From assembly GCA_963754385.1 (NCBI GenBank), contig CAVWGE010000006.1, positions 1-45,970 of the forward strand: DNA of 45,970 bases, in the 5' to 3' direction. This stretch comes from 9FT-COMBO-48-23 sp963754385. GTDB lineage: Bacteria; Chloroflexota; Dehalococcoidia; GIF9; UBA5629. A program made the position numbers and the translations under genes. The notes beneath the pieces are model-generated. The model made no database searches and was not told the DNA's origin. It worked only from the letters and a program-made list of their open reading frames with translations. This document shows, piece by piece, positions 32,381 to 40,836 of the stretch (the stretch's first letter is position 1; every line of letters begins with the position of its first letter).

Positions 32381-32473
32381 ATGGGTGCTTTCTATATTAT
32401 CTCGGGCATCATTTGCCTGGGCCTATTAATCTACCTCATTTTGGCGCTCCTGAAGCCAGAGTGGTTCGGATGA
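32381..32473 (+). CDS. kdpF: KdpF small subunit of potassium-transporting ATPase
   Basis: 30 aa: one transmembrane helix followed by the hallmark ALLKPEWFG ending. KdpF stabilises the KdpABC complex in the membrane. Its TGA stop overlaps the kdpA ATG (ATGA), which also fixes the kdpA start at 32470. Confidence 0.85.
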   Translation: MGAFYIISGIICLGLLIYLILALLKPEWFG

Positions 32474-34209
32474 CAGTCTCTATCTTGCTCCAACTCGGAC
32501 TATACCTGCTTGTCCTACTGTTGCTCGTCAAGCCGCTAGGTGCCTACATGGCACACGTCTATCAGGGCGAACGCACGTTTCTCGACCCTGTGCTAAAACC
32601 CATTGAGCGATTTATCTATCGTCTTGCAAGGATACACGCTGACGAAGAGATGGATTGGAAGAGATATGCCATCGCCATGTTGCTATTTAGTTTTTTAGGT
32701 TTGCTGCTGTTGTATTTGTTACAGCGCCTACAGTCCATCCTGCCCTTAAATCCCCAGAGTTTGAGCGCAGTCCCGCCTGGTTTGGCCTTCAACACTGCGG
32801 TCAGTTTTGTTACCAACACGAACTGGCAGAGCTATAGTGGGGAGACCACCATGAGCTATCTGACTCAAATGCTCGGACTGACAGCTCAGAACTTTATATC
32901 AGCGGCTACAGGCATGGCGGTGCTAATCGCACTGATACGTTCCTTCGCCCGGCAATCGGCCAAGGCCATTGGTAGTTTCTGGGTGGATACTACCCGAAGT
33001 ATTCTTTATATACTATTGCCTCTATCAATCGTCTTGGCACTGGTTCTAGTGTCACAGGGTGTAGTGCAGACATTCAACGGATATGAGAATGTATCCCTCC
33101 TGCAATCAACTCATGACTCCAGTGGCCAAGCTATAAATGAGCAAGTTGTGGCTGTGGGACCAGCTGCTTCTCAGATCGCTATTAAGCAACTGGGAACAAA
33201 TGGTGGTGGTTTTTTCAATGTTAACTCGGCACATCCCTTTGAAAACCCCACTCCATTCTCTAATTTCCTAGAAATGTTATCCATTCTGCTTATACCGGCA
33301 GCATTGTGCTACACCTTTGGCAAGATGATAGGGGATACCCGTCAAGGCTGGGCAATACTCGTGGCTATGACAGTCATATTTGTAGCCATGCTTGGTATTG
33401 CTGTGTGGGCAGAACAAGGTGGTAGTCCAGACATAAGTAAATTAGGAGTTGACCAAGTGCCTAGTGTACTCCAGTCTGGTGGCAACATGGAGGGTAAAGA
33501 AATCCGCTTTGGGATTACCAACTCAGCGCTGTGGGCCACTGCCACCACTGCTGCTTCAAATGGGTCAGTGAATGCCATGCACGACTCGTTTACACCGCTA
33601 GGTGGTCTGGTGCCAATGTGGCTCATGCAGCTAGGTGAGGTAGTTTATGGCGGAGTCGGCTCCGGGCTATACGGCATGTTGGCCTTCGTCATAATCGCAG
33701 TGTTCGTAGCTGGTTTAATGATTGGACGTACTCCTGAATACCTGGGGAAGAAGATCGAAGCCTACGAGATGAAGATGGCTTCACTGATGGTTCTTATTCC
33801 AGTAGTAATCGTGTTGTTCGGCACGGCGGTCGCTGTAGTCACCTCAGCAGGTAAAGCGGCGGTTTATAACCCTGGGGCGCATGGCTTCAGTGAGATACTG
33901 TACGCCTTCTCTTCAGCCGGCAACAACAACGGTAGTGCCTTCGCCGGTCTTAGCGCCAACTCCGCCTTCTACAACACCGCCTTGGGCTTTGCCATGCTCT
34001 TCGCCCGTTACTGGACGGCGATTCCGGCACTGGCGATTGCCGGTTCGTTGGTGAATAAAAAGAAAGTACCTCCAAGTTCCGGTACACTACCCACTCACAC
34101 GCCTCTCTTTATTGTCTGGCTGATTGTGGTAGTCATAATAGTAGGCGCCCTCAGCTTTCTGCCTGCCTTGGCTTTAGGGCCATTAGCCGAATACCTTACG
34201 ATAAGATGA
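32470..34209 (+). CDS. kdpA: Potassium-transporting ATPase subunit A
   Basis: 579 aa membrane protein forming the K+ channel-like subunit, about ten helices. Selectivity-filter-like loops are visible (FVTNTNWQSYSGE; QLGTNGGGFFNVNSAHPFEN; FSSAGNNNGSAFAGL). Start ATG 32470 (MTVSILLQLGLY) is chosen because of the ATGA overlap with kdpF; an in-frame codon at 32413 would run through kdpF. Works with KdpB, C and F for high-affinity K+ uptake. Confidence 0.96.
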   Translation: MTVSILLQLGLYLLVLLLLVKPLGAYMAHVYQGERTFLDPVLKPIERFIYRLARIHADEEMDWKRYAIAMLLFSFLGLLLLYLLQRLQSILPLNPQSLSAVPPGLAFNTAVSFVTNTNWQSYSGETTMSYLTQMLGLTAQNFISAATGMAVLIALIRSFARQSAKAIGSFWVDTTRSILYILLPLSIVLALVLVSQGVVQTFNGYENVSLLQSTHDSSGQAINEQVVAVGPAASQIAIKQLGTNGGGFFNVNSAHPFENPTPFSNFLEMLSILLIPAALCYTFGKMIGDTRQGWAILVAMTVIFVAMLGIAVWAEQGGSPDISKLGVDQVPSVLQSGGNMEGKEIRFGITNSALWATATTAASNGSVNAMHDSFTPLGGLVPMWLMQLGEVVYGGVGSGLYGMLAFVIIAVFVAGLMIGRTPEYLGKKIEAYEMKMASLMVLIPVVIVLFGTAVAVVTSAGKAAVYNPGAHGFSEILYAFSSAGNNNGSAFAGLSANSAFYNTALGFAMLFARYWTAIPALAIAGSLVNKKKVPPSSGTLPTHTPLFIVWLIVVVIIVGALSFLPALALGPLAEYLTIR

Positions 34210-34215
34210 TGAACT

Positions 34216-36342
34216 ATGTCGACTAATCACTCATCCGAGTTTCAAACGCAGCCGCCGGAAAAGGAAGCAATATCTCCGAAAAGGCAGTCTCATGCCAGAT
34301 GGCAACTCTATCGCCGCGCATTCATCGATGCCTTTCGTAAACTTGACCCACGTTGGATGCTGCGCAACCCGGTCATGTTCGTGGTAGAGGTAGGCAGTGT
34401 GCTCACTACCATCTTGTGGGTTCAGGCGCTTTTTGGGCATGGAGAGGCAGGAGCTAGCTTTATTGGTGCCATAACGTTGTTTCTTTGGCTTACCGTGCTC
34501 TTCGCCAACTACTCTGAAGCTATTGCTGAGGGACGTGGCAAGGCGCAAGCAGAAGCATTGCGACGTACGCGGCGAGAAACGGAGGCTAAAAAGCTCAGGC
34601 GGCCAAAACACGGGGCCCAGTATGATGTTGTTGCTTCCACTGCTTTGCATCGAGACGATGTATTTTTAGTAGAGGCTGGCGATATTATTCCAATCGACGG
34701 CGAAGCGATTGAAGGCGTAGCATTAGTAGATGAGAGCGCTGTCACAGGTGAAAGCGCACCAGTTATCCGTGAATCGGGAGGAGACCGAAGTGCCGTCACC
34801 GGCGGGACACGCTTATTATCAGATTGGTTGGTAGTGCGTGTTACAGCCAATCCCGGTGAAGGCTTCCTTGACCATATGATTAGCCTGGTAGAGGGGGCAA
34901 AGCGCCAGAAAACGCCTAACGAGATCGCCCTTAATATCCTCTTGGCGGCATTCACTATCATCTTTCTAGTTGTCTGTGCCACATTGCTGCCATTCTCCCT
35001 GTACAGTGTTCAAGTGAATCAGCAGGGCATACCGATTACTCTGACCGTGCTAGTTGCACTACTGGTTTGCCTTATTCCGACTACAATTGGAGGTTTGCTG
35101 CCAGCTATCGGAATTGCCGGAGTGGACCGCCTTATTAGGCGCAACGTAATCGCATTGTCCGGTCGTGCTGTGGAAGCGGCCGGTGATGTGGATGTGCTGC
35201 TGTTGGACAAGACCGGTACAATCACTTTAGGCAACCGTCAGGCAGTAGAGTTCATACCTGTTAGCGGGATCAGCGACCGTGAGCTGGCAGAGGCGGCACA
35301 ACTGGCTTCGCTGGTCGACGAGACGCCAGAGGGTCGTAGCATAGTACTGCTGGCGAAGGAGAAATATGGTCTGCGCGGCAGCAAAGGTGACGACGCCACA
35401 GGCAGCATGCGCTTCATTCCATTTTCGGCACAGACACGTATGAGTGGGGTGGATATTGATGGACTGAGCATCCGCAAGGGCGCTGCTGATGCAATCATAG
35501 CTTATATCGAAAAGCAGGATAAGACAGTGCCGACGGAACTGAAGACACTGGTTGATGATATTGCTCGTGCGGGTGGTACGCCGCTAGTGGTAGCACGCAA
35601 CGGCGAAGCCCTAGGCGTGACCCATCTCAAAGATATCGTCAAAGGTGGCATTAAGGAACGTTTTGTACACATGAGGAAGATGGGCATCAAAACAGTGATG
35701 ATTACTGGCGATAACCCACTGACGGCAGCCGCCATCGCCGCTGAGGCAGGGGTGGATGACTTTCTGGCACAGGCCACTCCTGAAGCCAAGCTTGAGTTGA
35801 TACGTAAGCACCAGGCCGGCGGCCGGCTGGTGGCTATGACCGGCGATGGCACCAATGATGCTCCAGCACTGGCACAGGCTGACGTAGCTATGGCAATGAA
35901 CACTGGAACACAACCGGCTCGTGAAGCCGCCAACATGATTGACCTCGATAGCAATCCTACCAAATTGATTGAAGTGGTAGAGATAGGCAAGCAGCTGCTT
36001 ATGACTCGCGGGGCCTTGACCACATTCAGTATCGCCAACGATGTATCCAAGTATTTCGCCATTATTCCGGCAGCATTTGCCAGCACATACCCTTCGTTGC
36101 TGGCATTGAACTTAATGCGTTTAGCCACACCAGAAAGCGCTGTTTTGTCAGCGGTGATTTTCAATGCGCTGATTATAGTCGCTTTAATCCCGCTAGCTTT
36201 ACGGGGTGTACCATACCGTCCAGTCGGTGCAGCTAGACTCCTCCGTAATAATCTACTATTTTATGGAATAGGAGGATTAATCTTGCCATTTATCGGCATA
36301 AAATTGATTGACATGCTATTGGTAGCTTTGAGATTGGTATAG
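34216..36342 (+). CDS. kdpB: Potassium-transporting ATPase ATP-binding subunit B
   Basis: 708 aa P-type ATPase that energises KdpA. The phosphorylated Asp331 lies in DKTGTITLGNR. The actuator motif is DESAVTGESAPV. The hinge is MTGDGTNDAPALAQADVAMA, and the nucleotide-binding KGAAD segment is present. The N-terminus has an extra hydrophilic extension of about 25 aa before RRAFIDAFRKLDPRWM. It starts 6 bases after kdpA. Confidence 0.97.
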   Translation: MSTNHSSEFQTQPPEKEAISPKRQSHARWQLYRRAFIDAFRKLDPRWMLRNPVMFVVEVGSVLTTILWVQALFGHGEAGASFIGAITLFLWLTVLFANYSEAIAEGRGKAQAEALRRTRRETEAKKLRRPKHGAQYDVVASTALHRDDVFLVEAGDIIPIDGEAIEGVALVDESAVTGESAPVIRESGGDRSAVTGGTRLLSDWLVVRVTANPGEGFLDHMISLVEGAKRQKTPNEIALNILLAAFTIIFLVVCATLLPFSLYSVQVNQQGIPITLTVLVALLVCLIPTTIGGLLPAIGIAGVDRLIRRNVIALSGRAVEAAGDVDVLLLDKTGTITLGNRQAVEFIPVSGISDRELAEAAQLASLVDETPEGRSIVLLAKEKYGLRGSKGDDATGSMRFIPFSAQTRMSGVDIDGLSIRKGAADAIIAYIEKQDKTVPTELKTLVDDIARAGGTPLVVARNGEALGVTHLKDIVKGGIKERFVHMRKMGIKTVMITGDNPLTAAAIAAEAGVDDFLAQATPEAKLELIRKHQAGGRLVAMTGDGTNDAPALAQADVAMAMNTGTQPAREAANMIDLDSNPTKLIEVVEIGKQLLMTRGALTTFSIANDVSKYFAIIPAAFASTYPSLLALNLMRLATPESAVLSAVIFNALIIVALIPLALRGVPYRPVGAARLLRNNLLFYGIGGLILPFIGIKLIDMLLVALRLV

Positions 36343-36364
36343 ACACGTACAGGAGATAGTATTT

Positions 36365-36937
36365 ATGGGTCAACAACTTCGTAGCGCCGTAATAGTTCTG
36401 GCTCTGTTGACTGTGTTTACCGGAGTAATTTACCCTTTGGTAGTGACCGGTATTGCTCAAGTCGCTTTCCATCACCAGGCTAACGGTAGTCTGATCGAGA
36501 AAGATGGCAAGTACCTCGGCTCTGAGTTGATAGGCCAGCCATTTGACAACCCTAGTTATTTTTGGGGTCGCCTCTCAGCAACCGAGCCGTTTCCATACAA
36601 TGCCGCAGCCTCCTCAGGCTCAAACTACGGTCCACTGAACCCAGCCTTACTAGACGGAGTTCAAAAACGGATCGACGCATTGAAGGCTGCTGATCCAGGG
36701 AACAATCAGCCCATACCAGTAGATTTAGTAACTTACTCAGCCAGCGGACTTGACCCCCACATCAGTGTTGCAGCAACGCTCTACCAGGTTCCGCGTGTAG
36801 CTCGCCAGCGCGGTTTGAGCGAGACTCAAGTCCTGGCGTTGGTGAGCCGTTTCACTCAAGGTCGCCAATTTGGTATTTTGGGCGAGCCCAGGGTCAATGT
36901 CTTACTGCTTAATCAGGCGCTGGATGAAATGAAATAG
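36365..36937 (+). CDS. kdpC: Potassium-transporting ATPase subunit C
   Basis: 190 aa, one N-terminal membrane helix (VIVLALLTVFTGVIYPLVVT) and a periplasmic-side domain with YFWGRLSATEPFPYNAAASS, SNYGPLNP, VTYSASGLDPHIS and the ending VLLLNQALDEM. KdpC helps KdpB bind ATP. AGGAG lies before the ATG. Normal length. Confidence 0.96.
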   Translation: MGQQLRSAVIVLALLTVFTGVIYPLVVTGIAQVAFHHQANGSLIEKDGKYLGSELIGQPFDNPSYFWGRLSATEPFPYNAAASSGSNYGPLNPALLDGVQKRIDALKAADPGNNQPIPVDLVTYSASGLDPHISVAATLYQVPRVARQRGLSETQVLALVSRFTQGRQFGILGEPRVNVLLLNQALDEMK

Positions 36938-36993
36938 ATAGAATAGATTTAGCGCACAATAAAGTATAAGATTGATTTAGAGAGAAAATTCAA

Positions 36994-38961
36994 ATGCCTG
37001 AGAAGCGCCCTAGCCCCGATGAATTGTTAGCACGTATTGAAGCCGAGGAACAGCAGAAGAAACGAGGAAAACTAACCATCTTCCTCGGCTATGCCGCTGG
37101 GGTAGGCAAAACCTATGCTATGCTCGAGGCCGCTCAACGCCGGAAGAACGAGGTAGACCTGGTTGTCGCCTATGCGGAGACGCATGGACGAGCTGAGACG
37201 GAAGCATTGCTGAAAGGGCTCGAGATTATCCCACGCAAGCAGATAGAGTACCACGGCATTAAACTCTCGGAAATGGACATTGACGCCGTACTGGCACGCC
37301 GACCACAACTGGTGCTGGTAGACGAACTCGCCCACACAAATGCTCATGGCTCACGTCACCCTAAGCATTATCAGGATGTAGAGGAATTGTTGGAGGCTGG
37401 AATTGACGTTTATACCACGCTTAATATACAGCATGTAGAGAGTATGAGAAATACAGTGGCGCAAATCACTGGTGTCTGGGTTCGCGAAACCCTCCCCGAC
37501 ACAATAGTTGACAGGGCAACAGAGATTAAATTGGTTGACCTGCCTCCTGATGAGCTACTGGAACGCCTGAAGCAGGGCAAGGTCTATGTGACTGAGCAGA
37601 TAGCGCACGCTATAGCAGATTTTTTCCGTAAAGGCAATCTTACGGCGCTGCGTGAGGTGACCATGCGGGTTGCTGCCGAACATGTGGATAAGCAAATGCA
37701 GGCCTATATGCAGACACATGCCATTCGCGGGCCTTGGCCGGCTGCTGAACAACTTCTGGTATGCATAGGTCCGGATTCTCTAGGCAACCGCTTAGTACGC
37801 AATGGTCGTATCTTGGCTTCACAATTGGATGCAGAATGGTTTGCCGTATACGTTGAGACACCGGATAGTATTCGGCTATCGCCGGCGCAGCAAGACAGAT
37901 TAGCCGCTGCACTGCGACTGGCGGAGCGACTTGGCGCTAAGGTGCTGAAACTACAAGGACAGTCGGTAGCAACGACAGTGATAGAATATGTAAATGCGCA
38001 CAATATTACTAAAGTAATCGTTGGTAGACCACGACATAGCCGATGGCTGCAATTGCTGCGCGGGTCAGTGGTAGACCGGCTTATTCGTCAAAGCGAGAAT
38101 ATTGATGTCTATGTCGTTAGCAGCAAGGCAGAGCCAATGAAGCAAGAGAGAATATCGACCACAAAGCCATCGCAGTGGTGGTGGGGCTATCTAAAGGGAT
38201 TGGCGCTGGTCGTTGGAGCCACTTTAATTGGTGAACTGGTACGTCCCTTTTTCGCCCCAACCACTCTACTCATGCTTTATCTGCTCAGCGTTGTCATCTC
38301 GGCTGTTTACTTTGGATTTGGCCCATCTATTTTTGTCTCCATACTTGGCGTGCTGGCCTTCGATTTCTTTTTTATTCCTCCCATTCTCACATTTGCAGTA
38401 GAGGACGTGGAATACTTTTTCGTCTTTATCGCATTGCTTGCAGTCGGTGTGGTCATCAGCTATCTAGCAGTACGAGTTCGCAGACAGATTGAAGCAGGAC
38501 GACGTCGCGAAGTCGAGACAGCTACCTTATATGCTCTCAGTCGAGACATAGCCATCAAGTCTGGGTTAGAGGCTATATTAAGTGTCATCATAAACCATGT
38601 GAAGCAGGCGTTTGGTGGAGACGTAGTCATATTTCTGCCTGACCCTCAAAATAAAGGCAACCTCAAGCCATATGCTCAGGAACTCAAATTCACCATTAAT
38701 GAAAAAGATGCCGCAATAGCGATTTGGTCTTTTCAGCATCAGCAAGCCGCTGGGTATGGTACAGATACAATTCCTGATGCTAAAGCACTGTATCTGCCAC
38801 TAAATGCTACAAGAGGAGCAATAGGAGTGATGGGAGTTTGGTTAGCTGGGACCACCAAACAACTGACCTCCGAACAGCTCAGGCTTTTGGAAGCCTTTGC
38901 TGATCTCGCAGCAATTGGGATTGAGCGTGCTCAATTTACTGAATCGACACGCGACGCATAA
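36994..38961 (+). CDS. kdpD: KdpD-like sensor lacking the histidine kinase domain
   Basis: 655 aa; full KdpD is about 890. Residues 1-210 form the KdpD domain with Walker A GYAAGVGKT (32-40) and VLVDELAHTNAHGSRHPKHY. Residues 250-375 form a USP domain (VGRPRHSRW), a c-di-AMP/ATP site in relatives. Four membrane helices follow (about 400-485), then a GAF-like domain to the end (EQLRLLEAFADLAAIGIERA). The HisKA and HATPase modules, with the SHDLRTPL H-box, are absent; the frame ends in TAA, and no remnant is visible in the downstream frames. No kdpE follows. Confidence 0.9.
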   Translation: MPEKRPSPDELLARIEAEEQQKKRGKLTIFLGYAAGVGKTYAMLEAAQRRKNEVDLVVAYAETHGRAETEALLKGLEIIPRKQIEYHGIKLSEMDIDAVLARRPQLVLVDELAHTNAHGSRHPKHYQDVEELLEAGIDVYTTLNIQHVESMRNTVAQITGVWVRETLPDTIVDRATEIKLVDLPPDELLERLKQGKVYVTEQIAHAIADFFRKGNLTALREVTMRVAAEHVDKQMQAYMQTHAIRGPWPAAEQLLVCIGPDSLGNRLVRNGRILASQLDAEWFAVYVETPDSIRLSPAQQDRLAAALRLAERLGAKVLKLQGQSVATTVIEYVNAHNITKVIVGRPRHSRWLQLLRGSVVDRLIRQSENIDVYVVSSKAEPMKQERISTTKPSQWWWGYLKGLALVVGATLIGELVRPFFAPTTLLMLYLLSVVISAVYFGFGPSIFVSILGVLAFDFFFIPPILTFAVEDVEYFFVFIALLAVGVVISYLAVRVRRQIEAGRRREVETATLYALSRDIAIKSGLEAILSVIINHVKQAFGGDVVIFLPDPQNKGNLKPYAQELKFTINEKDAAIAIWSFQHQQAAGYGTDTIPDAKALYLPLNATRGAIGVMGVWLAGTTKQLTSEQLRLLEAFADLAAIGIERAQFTESTRDA

Positions 38962-39306
38962 TACCCAAGTTTGCAAGCCTTAGAGAAACCACATATCTAT
39001 TGACACTACGGTTGGTTTGAGACAGCAATAAACACGAAGACATATTTCATTTATCGTCACATGGCAAATTGCACAATCCATCGTTTTGTACAGGAAATGG
39101 TGTCGCTCCGCCACGGGGATTCTTGTAATTTTCTCTCTGGGTCAATCGCTCCTGCGTTCGATTGCAACAAGACATGACTAAAGTTACATACTAAGTGCTG
39201 CCGTTGTTGTAAGATTACAACTTGTGGTACGTTTCAGGGTTTATGGTAATGGAAGTTTGTAGTATAGTAGTTTCAGAAGGGGACATCTTTCAGGATTGGA
39301 GGGACG
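38962..39306 (+). other. 345-base non-coding gap between kdpD and the rhodanese gene
   Basis: No gene supported. A 38-codon frame starting at 39061 lacks a ribosome site and homology. The segment contains a palindrome (39206-39221) and a weak promoter-like TTTATG-17-TATAGT (about 39240-39269) before the rhodanese gene. Confidence 0.6.
39206..39221. promoter_or_regulatory. Operator-like palindrome upstream of the rhodanese gene
   Basis: GTTGTAA-GA-TTACAAC: perfect 7-bp arms with a two-base centre, 85 bases before the start codon and just upstream of the likely -35. It is a candidate regulator-binding site; the regulator is unknown. Confidence 0.45.
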
Positions 39307-39816
39307 ATGATTAGAAGTAAGATATTACGGCTTTGCCTGCCGTTGCTAGCCTTGATTGCGGTAATAATTCCCCTTGCCTTCACGGCTTGTGCATCAACTA
39401 CAGTCTCTGATAATCAAACAGCACCTGAAGCTGTACCCCAGGTTAACGCCCCGTCTTCAACCGAGCCATCGGCCAGCCTACTGGAGAGAATACCACGAAT
39501 TACGATAGACGAATTGCTGCAGAAGATGGCGGACAATAGCAATATACTTATCGTTGACACTCGCCATGCCGACCAATATGAAGTGGACCATATTAAAGGT
39601 GCCATTTCCGTTCCTATGGATACGATACTTGCAGGGGGCTGGACGCCACCTGCTGATAAGGAGATTATTCTTTATTGCGGCTGACCGGACGAGAAGACGA
39701 GTGCCCGTGCGGCATTCGCGTTGATAGATAAAGGCTTCGGTAATGTGAAGGTGTTGAAGGGCGGATACAATGCCTGGAAGGCGGGCGGTCATCCCATGGA
39801 AACCGGCAGCCAGTAA
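39307..39816 (+). CDS. Rhodanese-domain lipoprotein with in-frame TGA (candidate selenoprotein)
   Basis: 169 aa if the TGA at 39682-39684 is read as selenocysteine (residue 126); otherwise a 125-aa fragment. The N-terminus is a lipoprotein signal (LIAVIIPLAFTACAS, lipobox FTAC), then a linker, then a rhodanese domain: ITIDELLQKM, ILIVDTRHADQYEVDHIKGA, ISVPMD, EIILYCG-Sec-PDEKTSARAAF, and after the TGA the expected GFGNVKVLKGGYNAWKAGG to TAA. Relatives of the YC-x-C-P-x-E-x-TSA type have cysteine exactly where the TGA stands. A SECIS-like hairpin follows. GGAGGG precedes the ATG. A nonsense mutation is the alternative. Confidence 0.8.
39698..39718 (+). promoter_or_regulatory. Candidate bacterial SECIS element
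   Basis: CGAGTGCC (39698-39705), loop CGTGC (39706-39710), GGCATTCG (39711-39718): an 8-bp stem with one G-U pair. The loop begins 22 bases after the TGA and has G as its second base. This meets the published bSECIS pattern as I recall it (loop 16-37 nt after UGA, G in the first two loop bases, 4-16 bp upper stem). It lies within the coding sequence, as bacterial SECIS elements do. Confidence 0.65.
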
Positions 39817-39848
39817 GACTGCATGCACCAAAAGGGGGGTTGTTTATT

Positions 39849-40307
39849 ATGATTGCGGTAGGAAGTAAAACGCCTGATTTTATATTGAAAGACCAGGACG
39901 GCAAACAGGTACAGCTATCGGAGCTTAAAGGCAAAAAGGTGCTGCTCTCGTTTCATCCGTTAGCCTGGACCAGAGTTTGTGCCGAGCAGATGAAATCACT
40001 GGAAGCGAACTATGAACGGTTCGAAAAGCTGAACACCATAGCGCTTGGCTTGAGCGTTGATGCCGTACCCACGAAAAAAGCCTGGGCTAAGGAGCTTGCC
40101 ATCGAGAAGACCAGGCTGCTTTCCGACTTCTGGCCTCATGGCGAGGTGGCAAAGCTGTACGATATATTCAGGGAGAAGGATGGGTTTTCGGAGAGAGCCA
40201 ACATTATAGTCGATGAGAACCTGAAGGTCATATTTGCCAAGACCTATCCCATCTCTCAGGTGCCGGATATCGAGGAAATAATAAAATTCCTGGCGGGTAA
40301 AAGTTGA
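39849..40307 (+). CDS. Peroxiredoxin (AhpC/TSA family)
   Basis: 152 aa thiol peroxidase. The active site HPLAWTRVCAEQM has the Pro37-Thr41-Cys44 PxxxTxxC pattern with Cys44 as the peroxidatic residue. No obvious C-terminal resolving cysteine is present, so it is probably 1-Cys or dependent on an external thiol such as the neighbouring glutaredoxin. ATG 39849 follows a GGGGGG run by 10 bases. It lies 32 bases after the rhodanese gene, probably co-transcribed, and is convergent with the FTR/glutaredoxin pair. Confidence 0.9.
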   Translation: MIAVGSKTPDFILKDQDGKQVQLSELKGKKVLLSFHPLAWTRVCAEQMKSLEANYERFEKLNTIALGLSVDAVPTKKAWAKELAIEKTRLLSDFWPHGEVAKLYDIFREKDGFSERANIIVDENLKVIFAKTYPISQVPDIEEIIKFLAGKS

Positions 40308-40323
40308 TACGGCGGGCGGGGGA

Positions 40324-40836
40324 TTAGATAAAACGCTCGAAGCGCTCTTTCTTAGCCTTGCATATGGGGCACAGCTCAGGCGGGCCGTCTCTGGCGCATA
40401 AGTAACCGCATACCCGGCACCTCCATACAGGCAGAGGAAATGCCGACAGACCCTTCTGCACATTGCTTTCGGGTTTCTTTCTTACCCTGTCTTTTGGCCG
40501 CCGTTCAGGTATCGGCCCGATGCTTTTCTCACCTTTAACGACCGGCTGAGAAACATAAAGACTGCAGTAGCAGGTGTCGTATTCGCTCACGTCAGCATCT
40601 CTGTAGTCACAGGGGCATATAATGTCCAGGTCCTGCGCTTTGTCTCCGGAAGCCAGCCGGCAGGGACAAGCCATGTAACCGTACCTTTTTTCGTTTATCA
40701 GCAAGCCTTTTACCAGCTCTTTGGTGACTTCGATATCGGGGTTAAGAAAATAGCCGCTGCCTTCCCCCTCGGTTTTCAGCTTGTTATACCTGCTGTCGAT
40801 TTCGCCCTGAGTTACCGGCGTCTGAGCGGTTGTCAC
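40324..40836 (-). CDS. Ferredoxin:thioredoxin reductase catalytic domain fused to a rubredoxin-like domain
   Basis: 170 aa. Residues 10-100 match the FTR beta chain. Cysteines are C57-P-C59, C74-P-C76 and C89-Y-C91, the CPC...CPC...CxC arrangement that holds a 4Fe-4S cluster beside a redox disulfide. The usual His of CHC is Tyr. After a basic linker (105-130) comes a rubredoxin-type knuckle pair, WRCRVCGYLC and PELCPICK (C140, C143, C156, C159). It probably delivers electrons to the neighbouring glutaredoxin. GTG start, overlapping the glutaredoxin stop (GTGA). Confidence 0.9.
   Translation of the reverse strand: MTTAQTPVTQGEIDSRYNKLKTEGEGSGYFLNPDIEVTKELVKGLLINEKRYGYMACPCRLASGDKAQDLDIICPCDYRDADVSEYDTCYCSLYVSQPVVKGEKSIGPIPERRPKDRVRKKPESNVQKGLSAFPLPVWRCRVCGYLCARDGPPELCPICKAKKERFERFI

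Noticed and set aside
35502..36164. 220-aa minus-strand open frame within kdpB
   Set aside because: Shadow of the strongly conserved kdpB coding sequence; composition is a reflection of it.
39061..39177. 38-codon open frame in the kdpD-rhodanese gap
   Set aside because: No ribosome site, no recognisable protein pattern, and it lies in a segment with regulatory-looking repeats.
36994..39306. KdpD truncation as a simple frameshift
   Set aside because: Frames after the TAA at 38961 contain no HisKA or HATPase-like sequence, and stops appear within about 15 codons, so the kinase part is absent rather than out of frame.
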